Shown piece after piece: positions 29,615-40,330 of a stretch of DNA of 64,000 bases. A program made the position numbers and the translations under genes. The first letter of the stretch is position 1. Each line of letters begins with the position of its first letter. Source of the stretch: Acidimicrobiaceae bacterium (GTDB lineage: Bacteria; Actinomycetota; Acidimicrobiia; Acidimicrobiales; RAAP-2); the NCBI GenBank assembly GCA_003162475.1, contig PMOI01000022.1:55936-119935 (forward strand). The letters are read 5' to 3'. The notes beneath the pieces are model-generated. The model made no database searches. It saw nothing but the letters and a program-made list of their open reading frames with translations, and was not told the DNA's origin.

Positions 29615-30006
29615 ATTTCCTCTCGTGGCAGATCTTTGAAAGCGACGCGGCACTTTGAGATTCACGTCGTCACTTCGTTCTCGTGTATGACTCTACTATC
29701 CGTGAGCGCTTTTGAATATTTGAATTCAGCACGACAACGCCGCGTTTACTCAACGTAAAGACTGCTCAAGAGAACTGACATCAATTCCAATTACTCGAAC
29801 ACTGTCAGCCACTTCGATCGAGCACATGTTACCGGCGTGTCCTTCAAGACTCGTTCGAGTGATGAGATAGTCAACACATTCTGGTCATCTCAACGAGTGC
29901 ATTAGGTCGACGAGACAACCAATCGTTACGAAGTTGTCCTTGGTAACCACCATCAAGCAAGTATCGTGACCGCAGAGACAAAGCTCGCGCGACGACGGAG
30001 GACCAA

Positions 30007-30942
30007 ATGAAGGCACTCGTATTCACGGCTCCAGGAGTCGTGGAGAACCGCGATATTCCCGACGCGGTCGCCGCCGACGGGGAAGAAATCGTCCACGTCG
30101 AACGAGCAGGAATCTGCGGCAGCGAGCTACACGGTATTGCGACGGCCGGCTTTCGTGTTCCGCCGATGATTATGGGTCACGAGTTCGTCGGGCGTACTTC
30201 TGACGGCAGGCGCGTGGCCGTGAACCCGCTGAGTTCGTGCGGTAAGTGCGAGCTGTGCGTTTCGGGTCGCACGCAACTGTGTCGCACCAGGTCGCTGCTC
30301 GGGGTTCACTCGGCGGGAGGTTTCGCCGAACGAGTGGCCACGCCCATCACCTCGATACACACAATTCCTGACGAAATCGACTGGGACCACGCCGCGCTCA
30401 TCGAGCCCATCGCCAACGCCGTGCACGCGTGGGCGCTCGCCGGGTCGCCTCCGGACCTGCGATTCGGAGTGATCGGTTGCGGCCCGATCGGACTGGCCTG
30501 CCTCGAGGTCGCTCGCAACAAAGGCGCCACGAGTATCGCCTGCGCCGATCTTTCAACCGAGCGTGGTGACGTCGCACGGGCAATAGGTGCCACGCGGGTC
30601 GGATCGTCGCTCGAGGGTGAGTTCGACGTAATCTTCGACGCCGTCGGCACGGCCTCCACTCGCGCTAGTTCGATCGACCACCTCATCCCCGGTGGTACTG
30701 CCGTCTGGCTGGGTCTCGCGACACCGGACCCCGGGTTTGACGCGGCCGCAGCCGTGCGCTTCGAGAAGAACATCCGCGGTTCGTTCGCCTACAACGATGC
30801 GGAGTTCGTCGAGGCGATCCACCTAGCGCCCCAGCTCGACCTCTCGTGGTTCACGACGTACCCCCTGACCCAGGGTGCAGAGATATTCACGGCGCTCATG
30901 AACGGCCAGACCACACCAATCAAGGCTCTGTTGCAACCATGA
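30007..30942 (+). CDS. Zinc-type alcohol/polyol dehydrogenase (MDR)
   Basis: ERAGICGSELHGI, MGHEFVG, NPLSSCGKCELCVSGRTQLC. Confidence 0.92.
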   Translation: MKALVFTAPGVVENRDIPDAVAADGEEIVHVERAGICGSELHGIATAGFRVPPMIMGHEFVGRTSDGRRVAVNPLSSCGKCELCVSGRTQLCRTRSLLGVHSAGGFAERVATPITSIHTIPDEIDWDHAALIEPIANAVHAWALAGSPPDLRFGVIGCGPIGLACLEVARNKGATSIACADLSTERGDVARAIGATRVGSSLEGEFDVIFDAVGTASTRASSIDHLIPGGTAVWLGLATPDPGFDAAAAVRFEKNIRGSFAYNDAEFVEAIHLAPQLDLSWFTTYPLTQGAEIFTALMNGQTTPIKALLQP

Positions 30943-32033
30943 ACGTCTTCGACCTTGATACGCCGACGCTCGTCATCGACCTCGACCGCGTCGAAACCAA
31001 CATCGCCGAAATGGCGCGACGCAGTCGTGAGGGAGGTGTTCGCCTGCGACCCCACACCAAGACCCACAAGATGCCCGAGATCGCACGAATGCAGATCGAC
31101 GCTGGTGCCTCGGGCATCACCTGCGCCAAGATCGGCGAAGCAGAGGTGATGGTGGCGGCGGGCTTCGACGACATCCTCATTGCGTATCCGCTCTACGGAT
31201 CAACGAAGCTCGCTCGGTTAGCGGCTCTTCGAGAGAAGGCCCGAATACTGGTGAGCCTCGACTCCACCGAGGTTGCTCGGGGGCTCGGCGAACTCGGCGT
31301 CGCGTCGGGCAATCCCGTAGATGTCTACGTCGAAGTCGACACTGGTCACCACCGCATGGGCCGTCCTTCTGGCGCCCCGACCGTCGAACTGGTCTCGGCG
31401 CTCGCCGAGATACCCGGCATCACGATCTTCGGACTACTGACTCACGCGGGACACGCCTACGGCGCCATCTCGCTCAGCGAGCGCGGCGTCGTGGTCGACC
31501 AGGAGATTACGGACCTGCTCGACACGCAGCGACTTTGCTCCGAGGCCGGCGTAGAGGTACGCGAGATCAGCGTTGGATCAACGCCGTCCGCGCGTAGCGA
31601 AATCTCTCGACACGGCGTGACCGAGGTGCGACCCGGCACCTACGTCTTCAACGACACCAGCATGATCAACCTCGGCGTGGCGACCCAAGAGACCTGCGCC
31701 GCGCACATCCTGGCGACCGTCGTCAGCCGGGCGAGCGCGGAGCGCTTCGTCATCGACGCCGGCACCAAGTGCTTCTCGTCCGACGGCGTGGGCCGACCCG
31801 GCTGGATCCAGGTTGTGGGGCGCAACGACCTCACGATGGAGTTCATCACCGAAGAGCACGGAGTCGGAACGATCGATCTCTCCCAGGGCGGCATGCTCTC
31901 TATCGGCGACAAGCTCGAGCTCATTCCGAGCCACGCCTGTGCGGTGATCAACCTCTTCGACTCCGCATACGGAGCGCGACGTGGAGAGATCGTGCAGGAA
32001 CTCGTCGTCGCCGGACGCGGCAAAGTTCGCTGA
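30939..32033 (+). CDS. D-threonine aldolase/DSD1-like PLP (alanine racemase-fold) protein
   Basis: LDTPTLVIDLDRVETNIAEMARRSREGGVRLRPHTKTHKMPEIARMQID; C-terminal HACAVINLFD; ATG overlaps upstream TGA. Confidence 0.9.
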   Translation: MNVFDLDTPTLVIDLDRVETNIAEMARRSREGGVRLRPHTKTHKMPEIARMQIDAGASGITCAKIGEAEVMVAAGFDDILIAYPLYGSTKLARLAALREKARILVSLDSTEVARGLGELGVASGNPVDVYVEVDTGHHRMGRPSGAPTVELVSALAEIPGITIFGLLTHAGHAYGAISLSERGVVVDQEITDLLDTQRLCSEAGVEVREISVGSTPSARSEISRHGVTEVRPGTYVFNDTSMINLGVATQETCAAHILATVVSRASAERFVIDAGTKCFSSDGVGRPGWIQVVGRNDLTMEFITEEHGVGTIDLSQGGMLSIGDKLELIPSHACAVINLFDSAYGARRGEIVQELVVAGRGKVR

Positions 32034-32129
32034 CCAGCGATACCTGTCGTTGCAATCGCGCGTGAGTTCTCGATGTCATCTCTTTAGATGCCCCCGTCGG
32101 CGCAACACCACTAGCTGAGAGGCGGACGA

Positions 32130-33314
32130 ATGGAAGGAAGTCGCTCGACGCCACACGGGGCGCCATCGACTCAGGTCACCTTTCAACCGGTCGCGTTCGC
32201 CGGCGCCACGACCTCCTTCGTCCTCTTCGGTGCGATGACGTCGCTCTTCGGCCCGCTCTTGATCAACTTCTCTCATAGGTTCGACGTCTCACTGCCGACC
32301 GCAGGCGCCGTCATAAGTGTCAACTTCGTTGGCTCGTTCTTCGGAGTCCTACTCGGCTGGTTCGGGGTCAAGCGCGTGTCGGGTTCGTGGGTGCTCTCGG
32401 GTTCGCTGTGGCTCTTGGCCGCGGGAGCCACGGGAGCTGCGTTCTCGCACCACTGGCCGACGTTCCTCACGTGCGTGTTTGGCATTGGCCTCGGATTCGG
32501 TGGGCTGGACTTCTCGCTCAACACGTTGCTGGCCCGAACAGCCCTCGAGGGCCGGGTGTTTCGACTCAGTGTCGCCAACGCCGGCTTCGGCGTCGGTGCC
32601 GTCATCGGTCCAGTGCTCATCGTCGTGGTCCATCCCACCAACTTCCCGATCCTCCTGGGAGGCATCGCCGTCGGCGCGGTGTTGCTGTCCACACTCAATT
32701 GTGGAGTCGACGCGCCAGTCTTACGCGGACATCAACACCAGCGCGAGGTGAACGCACTCGCGTCACGGCGACGTCCGATCTTGATCACGTTCATCGCGGC
32801 GTACATCTTCTATATCGCCGTTGAATCGAGCTCGTCGGGGTGGCTGGCCGCACAGCTTCACGGCGTCGGCTACTCCGGATCGACGGCAACTATCGTGACG
32901 GCCGGATTCTGGGCCGGACTCGCTGTTGGACGCGTGGTGGGCGCTCCTCTGCACAGTCGTTGGTCCGACAAGATCCTGGTCCTCGGTGGCCTCGCTCTCG
33001 CCCTCGTTCTGTGCGGTTGCGCCTCGTCGAGCGCCCTTGCGCCGTACGCATATCCGGTGCTGGGACTCGTCTTGGCTTCGATCTTCCCAATGGGACTCAT
33101 CTGGTACACCGTGCTCTGTCCGCACGACAATGACGGACTCGCCCTCATGATCCTCTTCATGATGGCCGGTGGCGTGATCGGGCCCGGCGTTGAGAGCCTC
33201 ATGGTATCTGCCTTCTCAGTCCACGTCGTGCCGCTGGTCATCGCGGCCTTCGCGCTGGCCGACATGGCGATCTTCGCGAGCGCCCTGCGCTTTAGGCCGC
33301 TCTTCATCAGCTGA
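32130..33314 (+). CDS. MFS transporter
   Basis: ~12 hydrophobic segments, GCVGSFFGVLLGWFGVKR-like motif A region. Confidence 0.82.
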   Translation: MEGSRSTPHGAPSTQVTFQPVAFAGATTSFVLFGAMTSLFGPLLINFSHRFDVSLPTAGAVISVNFVGSFFGVLLGWFGVKRVSGSWVLSGSLWLLAAGATGAAFSHHWPTFLTCVFGIGLGFGGLDFSLNTLLARTALEGRVFRLSVANAGFGVGAVIGPVLIVVVHPTNFPILLGGIAVGAVLLSTLNCGVDAPVLRGHQHQREVNALASRRRPILITFIAAYIFYIAVESSSSGWLAAQLHGVGYSGSTATIVTAGFWAGLAVGRVVGAPLHSRWSDKILVLGGLALALVLCGCASSSALAPYAYPVLGLVLASIFPMGLIWYTVLCPHDNDGLALMILFMMAGGVIGPGVESLMVSAFSVHVVPLVIAAFALADMAIFASALRFRPLFIS

Positions 33315-33713
33315 TGAAGGACACGATTACGTCAGCGGTCGCGACCTTCCACGATGAATCGAAACAGCTGGACGTTAAGTCGACGACCTTGGACAATCTG
33401 GAAACACTCCCAAGGTACTGGGATTGAGACCCGGGCGACCCACTGAGCTTGTTGCGCTGACCACTTGATTCCGCCCAAAAGACCTTCGGGACCTGCTTGA
33501 CGTCACAGGGTGATTGCTACCGTTGCTGGACATTGCGGTCGACCCATGGCACATATCGCCCTGGCTCAGCGTCTCGCCGATCAGCGGAGACGACGAGCTT
33601 GGCACGGCGCCGAGTCGTGTCACACCGGAAGAGAAGAATTCCACCAACAACGTGCTCCGCCTTATGCCGCGCGCTGACACAAAACCAAGCAGCGAAGGCG
33701 TAAAGGAATCGAC

Positions 33714-34223
33714 ATGACAACAACAGAACCAACGACAATCCCCTCTGTCGGCCAGGGCGACCTTGATTTCATCTTCGGCAGTTGGATCGTTCACAACCGA
33801 AAGCTGCTCGACGCGACGGACCCAAACTGTCACGAGTGGACTGAGTTTCAGACGACGTCGCGTACCGAACCGGTCCTCTTTGGCCTCAGCCACGTAGAGC
33901 GTATCTACGCTGACGCTGTTGAAGGGGCCGACGCGTGGGAGGGCTTCACTCTGCGTCAATTCGATCCCGCAGAATCTGTGTGGAGGATTTGGTGGGCGTC
34001 GACAAGGAGTCCGGGCAAACTCGACGCCCCTCTCGTGGGGCGCTTCGTCGAGGGCGTTGGCGAATTCTTTGGCGACGACACAGTGAATGATAGGGCCATC
34101 AAGGTGAGATTCGAGTGAACCAATCCAACCCTCGAGAGCGCCCGCTGGTCACAGTCGTTCTCGTACGACGATGGTCAAAGTTGGCAGACCAACTGGATAA
34201 TGGAGTTCTCCCGCGAAAAGTGA
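33714..34223 (+). pseudogene. Conserved-hypothetical-like protein interrupted by a single in-frame TGA at 34116-34118
   Basis: Frame continues after the TGA: ...AIKVRFE*TNPTLESARWSQSFSYDDGQSWQTNWIMEFSREK* to TGA at 34221-34223. Confidence 0.75.
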
Positions 34224-34408
34224 TTGACACACCATCGCTCAAGATTCTCCTCGGCGCCTAAGGGAGCGCGGACCAGGACTTCCTAGGAAACCAACATAAC
34301 GAGCGCGGCTGTTTCCAACTCGAAGGAAGACTCAGTCGCTGGTTGAGGGCTCGCCAACACACAGTGCAGCGTGCCGAACTCCCTGAGTGATTCTTTTTCT
34401 CTATCCCC

Positions 34409-34855
34409 TTACTCCAACTCGTTGGGCTGACCTCTCCCCGTTGCAATCAACGTCAGCAAACTTCCGTTGATATAGAAGTTCCATCCGCTTGAGCACGCTT
34501 CGAAACACTCGTAGTTCGGGACTAAACCCACGTGCGTGAAGCGGACTTCGGTTTTATCGTCGAGTTCCGACACATCAAACGTAATCTCGGTTCCGTTCCA
34601 CTCGGTTTTGTCATCCACGAATTTCAAGTAGCTGTCCACAACAAGCCAGACGACTCTCGTGCTGGGAACGAGTTGCGTTATCTTTTGCTTCGAGTAGTGG
34701 ATGTCTTCGTACCGATACGTGAACTCATCGTCGAGCGTGTCGGTACTTCCTTCGATGTCGCCCGACCACCATCCGCGAACATCGAGGATGGCAGCGAAGG
34801 CTTCTTCGCGCGTCTGATCTACCGTAAAGCTCGTGGTGAAATTTTCTTCATTCAT
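34409..34855 (-). CDS. SRPBCC (AHSA1-like) family protein
   Basis: FTVDQTREEAFAAILDVRGWWSGDIEGSTDTLDDEFTYRYEDIHYSKQKITQLVPSTRVVWLV. Confidence 0.85.
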   Translation of the reverse strand: MNEENFTTSFTVDQTREEAFAAILDVRGWWSGDIEGSTDTLDDEFTYRYEDIHYSKQKITQLVPSTRVVWLVVDSYLKFVDDKTEWNGTEITFDVSELDDKTEVRFTHVGLVPNYECFEACSSGWNFYINGSLLTLIATGRGQPNELE

Positions 34856-35222
34856 GGCTCTCTCTGCTTTCTTGACCCGAACTTGAGTTCGTGGCGTGTT
34901 CGTGAACCTCCGACGCTTCGGCAATCTGCTTAATGACGCTGAGTCGGTAATCCCACTGTTGGGAAAGTTTTTCCATCCACTTCACCGTTTCAGCAAGGGG
35001 TTCGGTTCTGACGATGAATCGATGCTCTCGACCGCGGCGGCGCCCTCGAACCAATCCCACCCTGTCGAGCACGGCAAGGTGCTGCACGACGGCTTGACGG
35101 CTAATTGGAAGGTCCCCGGCGAGAGCTGTGGCGGTCGCTTCGCCTCGGATGGAGAGCCTCTCGAGAAGGTGTCGCCGGGTGGGGTCGGCCAGCGCGGTGA
35201 GAACTTCAGTGACGTTACTCAT
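34848..35222 (-). CDS. ArsR-family transcriptional regulator
   Basis: ALADPTRRHLLERLSIRGEATATALAGDLPISRQAVVQHLAVLDRVGLVRGRRRGREHRF. Confidence 0.93.
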   Translation of the reverse strand: MSNVTEVLTALADPTRRHLLERLSIRGEATATALAGDLPISRQAVVQHLAVLDRVGLVRGRRRGREHRFIVRTEPLAETVKWMEKLSQQWDYRLSVIKQIAEASEVHEHATNSSSGQESRESHE

Positions 35223-35695
35223 GGTGAATCGAAGAGCGCGGTCTCCTGGTTGGCCATGACGTACTTGACGAACTCTGCCACCACGCCAGTCCAGCCTTTG
35301 GAGTGATTCTCGAATCCGGCGTGTTGCACGCGATCGGCAGGTATCTCGAGTGCGTCAAAGCCACTCTCCACGACGCGAAGAACCGTCCCTTCGGGTGTCG
35401 CTTTCAGCGTGAACTCCACCAGGGTCGAGTTGTCCTCCGTTGCGAGGACGTCGGGATACGCTGACGCCCAGCGAAAGGAAAAGAGGTTGGGTGGTGACAC
35501 CGAGACGATGACCGTCTGGAAAGCTCCGTGGTCACCTTGGTCGAGCGCCATCACGCCGCCCTCTCGAAGATCGATCGTTACTTTGTTTCCATTACTAAAC
35601 CAGGAGCTCACTGACGCTGGTTGGGTCAGCGCCGACCACACCCGTTCAATCGGTGCGTCTATGACGACTTCGCGTTCTATTCGGTCAGTATTCAT
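35219..35695 (-). CDS. SRPBCC (AHSA1-like) family protein
   Basis: IDAPIERVWSALTQPASVSSWF; GFENHSKGWTGVVAEFVKYV. Confidence 0.9.
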   Translation of the reverse strand: MNTDRIEREVVIDAPIERVWSALTQPASVSSWFSNGNKVTIDLREGGVMALDQGDHGAFQTVIVSVSPPNLFSFRWASAYPDVLATEDNSTLVEFTLKATPEGTVLRVVESGFDALEIPADRVQHAGFENHSKGWTGVVAEFVKYVMANQETALFDSP

Positions 35696-35759
35696 TGACT
35701 AATTCCCCACTTTCGTTGTTTCCATGTGCAAGTGGAGACTAGCAGATAAAATGGTGATA

Positions 35760-35777
35760 CGCAAGTCCTTACTTGCG
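35760..35777. promoter_or_regulatory. Candidate ArsR operator CGCAAGT-cctt-ACTTGCG
   Basis: perfect 7-bp arms upstream of the SRPBCC-ArsR-SRPBCC operon; extra GCAAGT half-site near 35728. Confidence 0.45.
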
Positions 35778-35877
35778 CTTAGGGTTACACCCCGGTCTCA
35801 TGGAGCGTGGCGCCTTTTGTGGGGAACCAGTAGGACTATTCAGACGTCGAAGAGTCCAATGGCTTTTTGTTATCTGA

Positions 35878-36537
35878 CTAGCCGCCGAGCGTCACGTCTT
35901 GGTCTTGATACCACTCGAGTGCTTCGTGGAACTGGTCAATCGAAAAGTCCGGCCACAGTTCGTTGACGACATAAAAATCTGCGTAAATCGACTGGATGGG
36001 CAGGAACCCGCTCAATCGCCGGCCACCGCCCCAGCGGACGATGAGATCAATCCTCGAGATATCGGCGGACGCGATGCCGTCGGCGATGTCGTCACCCTTG
36101 TTCACGTCACCGTTCTTCAGTGAATAGTTGAGATCCCAACTCCAGCCGTAGTTGACGAGGAAGTTGACCTTGATACGACCCTCACCGATTCTCGTTCGTT
36201 TCGTGTACGGCAGCAACTCTTCTGGGAAAAGTACCGACTGCGTGTTGCCGACCACGAGCAGATCCGCGTCCCTCGTCTCCAACTCGGCGACGGCCTCCAC
36301 GCACGCGGTTCGAAACGCTTCGATCTGAGCCGCGGGACGCTTCGTGTTGTCGACCGTAAAGCCGTAGAAAGTTATCTCGGGGATGCCCAGCTCCAAACAC
36401 GCGCTGTACACTTCGAGACCCGGTTGCAGGCCAAAGTGATAGCCGTCCTCTTTTTGGAACCCCTGGTCTTGCGCCCAACGCCTATTGCCGTCGGGGATGA
36501 TACCCACGTGCTGAGGGAGTCGCTTAGCCTTCGCCAT
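35878..36537 (-). CDS. (Z)-isoprenyl diphosphate synthase (UppS-family)
   Basis: HVGIIPDGNRRWAQ, VNFLVNYGWSWDL, DLIVRWGGGRRLSGFLPIQSIYADFYVVNELWPDF. Confidence 0.9.
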   Translation of the reverse strand: MAKAKRLPQHVGIIPDGNRRWAQDQGFQKEDGYHFGLQPGLEVYSACLELGIPEITFYGFTVDNTKRPAAQIEAFRTACVEAVAELETRDADLLVVGNTQSVLFPEELLPYTKRTRIGEGRIKVNFLVNYGWSWDLNYSLKNGDVNKGDDIADGIASADISRIDLIVRWGGGRRLSGFLPIQSIYADFYVVNELWPDFSIDQFHEALEWYQDQDVTLGG

Positions 36538-36651
36538 CGAGGACGTCTTCAGCCAAATTATTGTTCACAGTGAGGCGATTGTAGGACGCGTGGCGCCGAC
36601 GCGCGGGTTCAAACGAATTCGGGCATTCGGCTTTGGTTTGCCGGCGCCTCG

Positions 36652-37098
36652 CTAGAGCCACTTTTTGAAACCCTGACTGGTCGGTTCGAAACCGTTGGCC
36701 TCATAGAAACGGTGCGCGTCGAGGCGAACGTTGCGACTGGTCAACTGCACGCGGTAGCAGCCCTCTCGTCGAGCGAGTGCTTCAGCCGCTGCAAGAAGTC
36801 TCGAGCCAACGCCGAGACCGCGCTGGTCGCTTCGTACGTGCACGCTCTCGAGCTCGCAGCACCATCCGCCCGTGTGCTGGAAGTGTTGAAACACGAGGAC
36901 CTGACACACGCCTACCACTTCCCCATTCATCTCGGCCACGAGCACGTCACCGCGACGACGACGCGTCTCTTCAACGGCCGACCAGTACGAGTCGACGTTC
37001 GACTCGTCCTCTACTTCAGGTGTGAGTGAGCCGCCCTGGACGACCAATGATGCAGGACCGACGTCGCCGAAGGCGATGGGGCGAATGAGTACCTCCAC
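36652..37098 (-). CDS. GNAT family N-acetyltransferase
   Basis: LESVHVRSDQRGLGVGSRLLAAAEALARREGC...AHRFYEANGFEPT. Confidence 0.92.
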   Translation of the reverse strand: MEVLIRPIAFGDVGPASLVVQGGSLTPEVEDESNVDSYWSAVEETRRRRGDVLVAEMNGEVVGVCQVLVFQHFQHTGGWCCELESVHVRSDQRGLGVGSRLLAAAEALARREGCYRVQLTSRNVRLDAHRFYEANGFEPTSQGFKKWL

Positions 37099-37101
37099 GA
37101 T

Positions 37102-38502
37102 CTATGGTCTCGGGTCAATGGGCGTAAGGACGCCGGCGCTCTGTTCAATGGCTTCAGCGGCGTTCAAACAGAGATCCTCTCGAAAGAGGTCACCAATGAC
37201 CTGAACGCCGGTCGGAAGCCCGTTCGCAACGCCCGTCGGGACGCACGCCGCTGGCAAGCCAAGAAGATTGGGCGGCAAGACGAATCGGAAGAGTTCGACG
37301 ACCTTCATGGCCGATTCCGTGTCTTGTATATCGAAGCCCAACGCAAAGGGAGGTTGCGTCCAGACCGGTCCGACGATCAAGGGGTACGTCGTCAAGAACT
37401 CTCGCCACGCGCTGGCCACTCGGTAGCGGGCCTCGTGCATCAGGGCCATTGACGAAGCGGTCGCGGGCGGGAACTCGACGTAGGTCAACTCGAGGAACCG
37501 CCTTCCACCCTCGCCCATCAATTCCTCAAGTCGGGGCATCGCCACCGCGAGGCTCGTCATCATCAGCTCCGTCCACGCCAAGTACGCGTCAAAGAGGAGT
37601 GGCGGCTCAACTTCTTCGACCTCGTAGCCGGCCGCTTCAAGTGCACGGCCCGCGACACGAACACCCTCAGCGACGTCGGCGTCGGTCTCACCTCCAATGG
37701 GTTCGACGACGAGCGCGACGCGCCTCGACACGGGGCGCCCAGAGAGGGGAACATCCACGGACTGCGGGTCGCTTCGATGCGAACCCATCACGACTTCGAG
37801 TCCACGACGTACGTCACCGACGTGACGGGCCAGTACTCCGTCAACCAACATGATTTGGTCGTTGATTGGCATCTGCAGCACGCTGCTCGGGTTGCCTTGC
37901 GCCACGCGACCCCGAGTTGGTTTGATCGACGCGATGCCACAGCAGTACGCGGGGTTTCGCAACGACCCACCGACGTCATTACCGAGTCCCAATGGGCTCA
38001 TGCCCGAGGCGATCGAAGCCGCCTCGCCACCCGAGGACCCACCCGCGGTGTAGCCGTGTTTCCAAGGGTTATGCGTGGCACCGTAGAGCGATGACTCAGC
38101 GTTGATACGAAGTCCGAGGTCGGGCATGTTCGTACGAGCGAGCATGACCGCGCCGGCGTCGCGCATCTTCTCGACGATAGGCGCGTCGGTGGTGGCCACG
38201 ACGTCCTTCAGCGCCGCCGACCCTTCGGTGGTGGCGTAACCGGCAACGTCCAAGTTCGTCTTCACGCTGAAGGGAACACCGTGCAACGCACCGAGGGCGG
38301 CGCCACCCTTCAGGGACGCGTCCGCGGCGTCGGCCGCGGCGAGAACTTCTTCGGGACGCACCTCCACGACTCCGTTGACGGCACCGTTCACGGCGTCAAT
38401 GCGTGCGAGGTGCGCTTCGACGACCTCGCGCGACGACGTCTGGCCGCTTCGAATGAGTTGCGCCAACGACGACGCGGACTCTTGCCACAGTTCTTTCCCC
38501 AC
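37102..38502 (-). CDS. Amidase (amidase signature family)
   Basis: HGVPFSVKTNLDVAG, TAGGSSGGEAASIASGMSPLGLGNDVGGSLRNPA. Confidence 0.95.
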   Translation of the reverse strand: MGKELWQESASSLAQLIRSGQTSSREVVEAHLARIDAVNGAVNGVVEVRPEEVLAAADAADASLKGGAALGALHGVPFSVKTNLDVAGYATTEGSAALKDVVATTDAPIVEKMRDAGAVMLARTNMPDLGLRINAESSLYGATHNPWKHGYTAGGSSGGEAASIASGMSPLGLGNDVGGSLRNPAYCCGIASIKPTRGRVAQGNPSSVLQMPINDQIMLVDGVLARHVGDVRRGLEVVMGSHRSDPQSVDVPLSGRPVSRRVALVVEPIGGETDADVAEGVRVAGRALEAAGYEVEEVEPPLLFDAYLAWTELMMTSLAVAMPRLEELMGEGGRRFLELTYVEFPPATASSMALMHEARYRVASAWREFLTTYPLIVGPVWTQPPFALGFDIQDTESAMKVVELFRFVLPPNLLGLPAACVPTGVANGLPTGVQVIGDLFREDLCLNAAEAIEQSAGVLTPIDPRP

Positions 38503-38561
38503 GACGATCCCCTCGAAAAAGTTATCCTCGGTAGTTTGTCACGCGAGAGCGAGACGAAGGA

Positions 38562-39398
38562 TCAGCCGAAACGTCCGAGGGTGTAGTCGAGTGTGCGCGA
38601 GTCCACGGGATTGTTGAAGATCTTCTCGGTGGTGTCGAACTCGATGAGCTCACCGGCACGATCTTCGCCCATCAACAAGAACGCGCAGTCGTCGGAGATT
38701 CGTGCAGCCTGTTGCATGTTGTGCGTCACGATGACGACGGTGACGCGGCTCTTCAGACTCGTCATGAGCTCTTCGATTCGCAGCGTCGCTACAGGGTCGA
38801 GGGCCGACGTCGGCTCGTCCATCAAGAGGACCTCGGGATCGAGCGCCAACGCGCGCGCGATACAGAGTCGCTGTTGCTCGCCACCCGAGAGGTTTGAAGC
38901 GGACACCTTCAGGCGCGAGGAGACTGAATCCCATAGCGCCGCTGAGCGAAGCGACGACTCGGCGGCCTCGTCGAGCAACGACTTCTTCTTGATGCCGTTG
39001 AATCGAAGACCCGAGACGGCGTTGTCGTAGATCGACATAGTTGGAAACGGGTTCGGACGCTGGAAGACCATGCCCACTCGGGTACGAAGTTCCGTCACGG
39101 TCACGTTGCCTCGGTAGATGTCGACGCCGTCCAAAAGGATCTGGCCGGTCACCTTGGCGCCCGGCGTGAGGTCGTGGAGACGATTGAGTGCGCGTAGCAA
39201 CGTCGTCTTGCCCGAACCCGACGGCCCGATGAGGCTGGTGACTTGATTCTTCGCGATATCGAAAGTGCAATCTCGTACCGCGGTGCGACCGTGGAACGAC
39301 ACGGCCACGTCACGAAGTTGCATCGCGATGGGTCCTCGGCTGATCGACTCGGTGGTCGCGGTCTTGGATTGAATGTCTGCCATGATCTCTTGCTCCAT
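38562..39398 (-). CDS. pstB: Phosphate ABC transporter ATP-binding protein
   Basis: [52 protein letters not shown]. Confidence 0.96.
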   Translation of the reverse strand: MEQEIMADIQSKTATTESISRGPIAMQLRDVAVSFHGRTAVRDCTFDIAKNQVTSLIGPSGSGKTTLLRALNRLHDLTPGAKVTGQILLDGVDIYRGNVTVTELRTRVGMVFQRPNPFPTMSIYDNAVSGLRFNGIKKKSLLDEAAESSLRSAALWDSVSSRLKVSASNLSGGEQQRLCIARALALDPEVLLMDEPTSALDPVATLRIEELMTSLKSRVTVVIVTHNMQQAARISDDCAFLLMGEDRAGELIEFDTTEKIFNNPVDSRTLDYTLGRFG

Positions 39399-40330
39399 TA
39401 GTTTCTAACCTGTTGCTTTCTTGTTGCCCAAATCCGGGCGGTAAGACTGAGTACGAACACGAACGCCACCAGGACTAACGCAGCCCCCCACACCTGTAGG
39501 CGTTGCGCTGGCCACTGGGACTTCGCGTTCTCAAAAATCGAGAGCGGCAGCGACGAGACCGGGTCGAGAGGTCGCCACTGGTTGATGAAACCGCCGCCAA
39601 TGACTAACAACACGGGTGCGGTCTCACCGACCGCGCGCGATATCGCCAGGATTGTGCCGGTGACGATGCCTGAGAGTGCCGTAGGGAGCACGATGCGGAG
39701 GGACACTTTGTGATTCCTCGCGCCGAGAGCGAGTCCCGCTTCACGAAGCGAGTTCGGCACGTTGCGAACGGCGATCTCGGTGGCGATAATGATCACGGGC
39801 ATCATCAGCACCGCCAGCGCGAACGAGCCGGCCAGCGCGGAGAAGCCAATATTCAAATCGTGAACGATGAACGAGAACGCGAAGAGGCCCATGAGAATCG
39901 ACGGCGCACCGGCCATCGTCTGGGCGATGACTCGAAGTATCGATGCCAGTTTCGACTCACTCTCGGCGAGGTAGACCCCGACGAGGATGCCCAACGGAAT
40001 GGCTAGCACCGAGGCGTAGACAGTCAGGGCCAGACTGCCGACGATGGCGTTGGAGACACCACCGGCGGCGTTGGGCGCGATCAACGTCGGTGTCTGTGGT
40101 TCGGTAGTAAAGAACGCCTTATTGAGCTGCGGTAGGCCGTTCTTCACCAACTCAGCGATCAGCATGACGAGAGGCACCGCGGCGACGAGGAGAGCGACGG
40201 CGCACAGCACCATCATCAGTCGCGACGTCGCCACTCGACGAGCGTGCACGCTCTTCGAGATCCTTCGAACCTCGTCACGTACGAGGTGACCGTCTTCGAC
40301 GGGCTCGTTGAGTTCGGTCATGTCGCTCAT
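39398..40330 (-). CDS. pstA: Phosphate ABC transporter permease PstA
   Basis: position in operon and [48 protein letters not shown]. Confidence 0.95.
   Translation of the reverse strand: MSDMTELNEPVEDGHLVRDEVRRISKSVHARRVATSRLMMVLCAVALLVAAVPLVMLIAELVKNGLPQLNKAFFTTEPQTPTLIAPNAAGGVSNAIVGSLALTVYASVLAIPLGILVGVYLAESESKLASILRVIAQTMAGAPSILMGLFAFSFIVHDLNIGFSALAGSFALAVLMMPVIIIATEIAVRNVPNSLREAGLALGARNHKVSLRIVLPTALSGIVTGTILAISRAVGETAPVLLVIGGGFINQWRPLDPVSSLPLSIFENAKSQWPAQRLQVWGAALVLVAFVFVLSLTARIWATRKQQVRN

Noticed and set aside
33375-33959. 194-aa - strand ORF
   Set aside because: Overlaps the interrupted + strand gene and has no family-like composition.
34116-34118. In-frame TGA as selenocysteine or recoded Trp
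   Set aside because: Flanking sequence suggests Trp, no SECIS or selenium genes seen, and TGA ends many genes here; point mutation or sequencing error is simpler.
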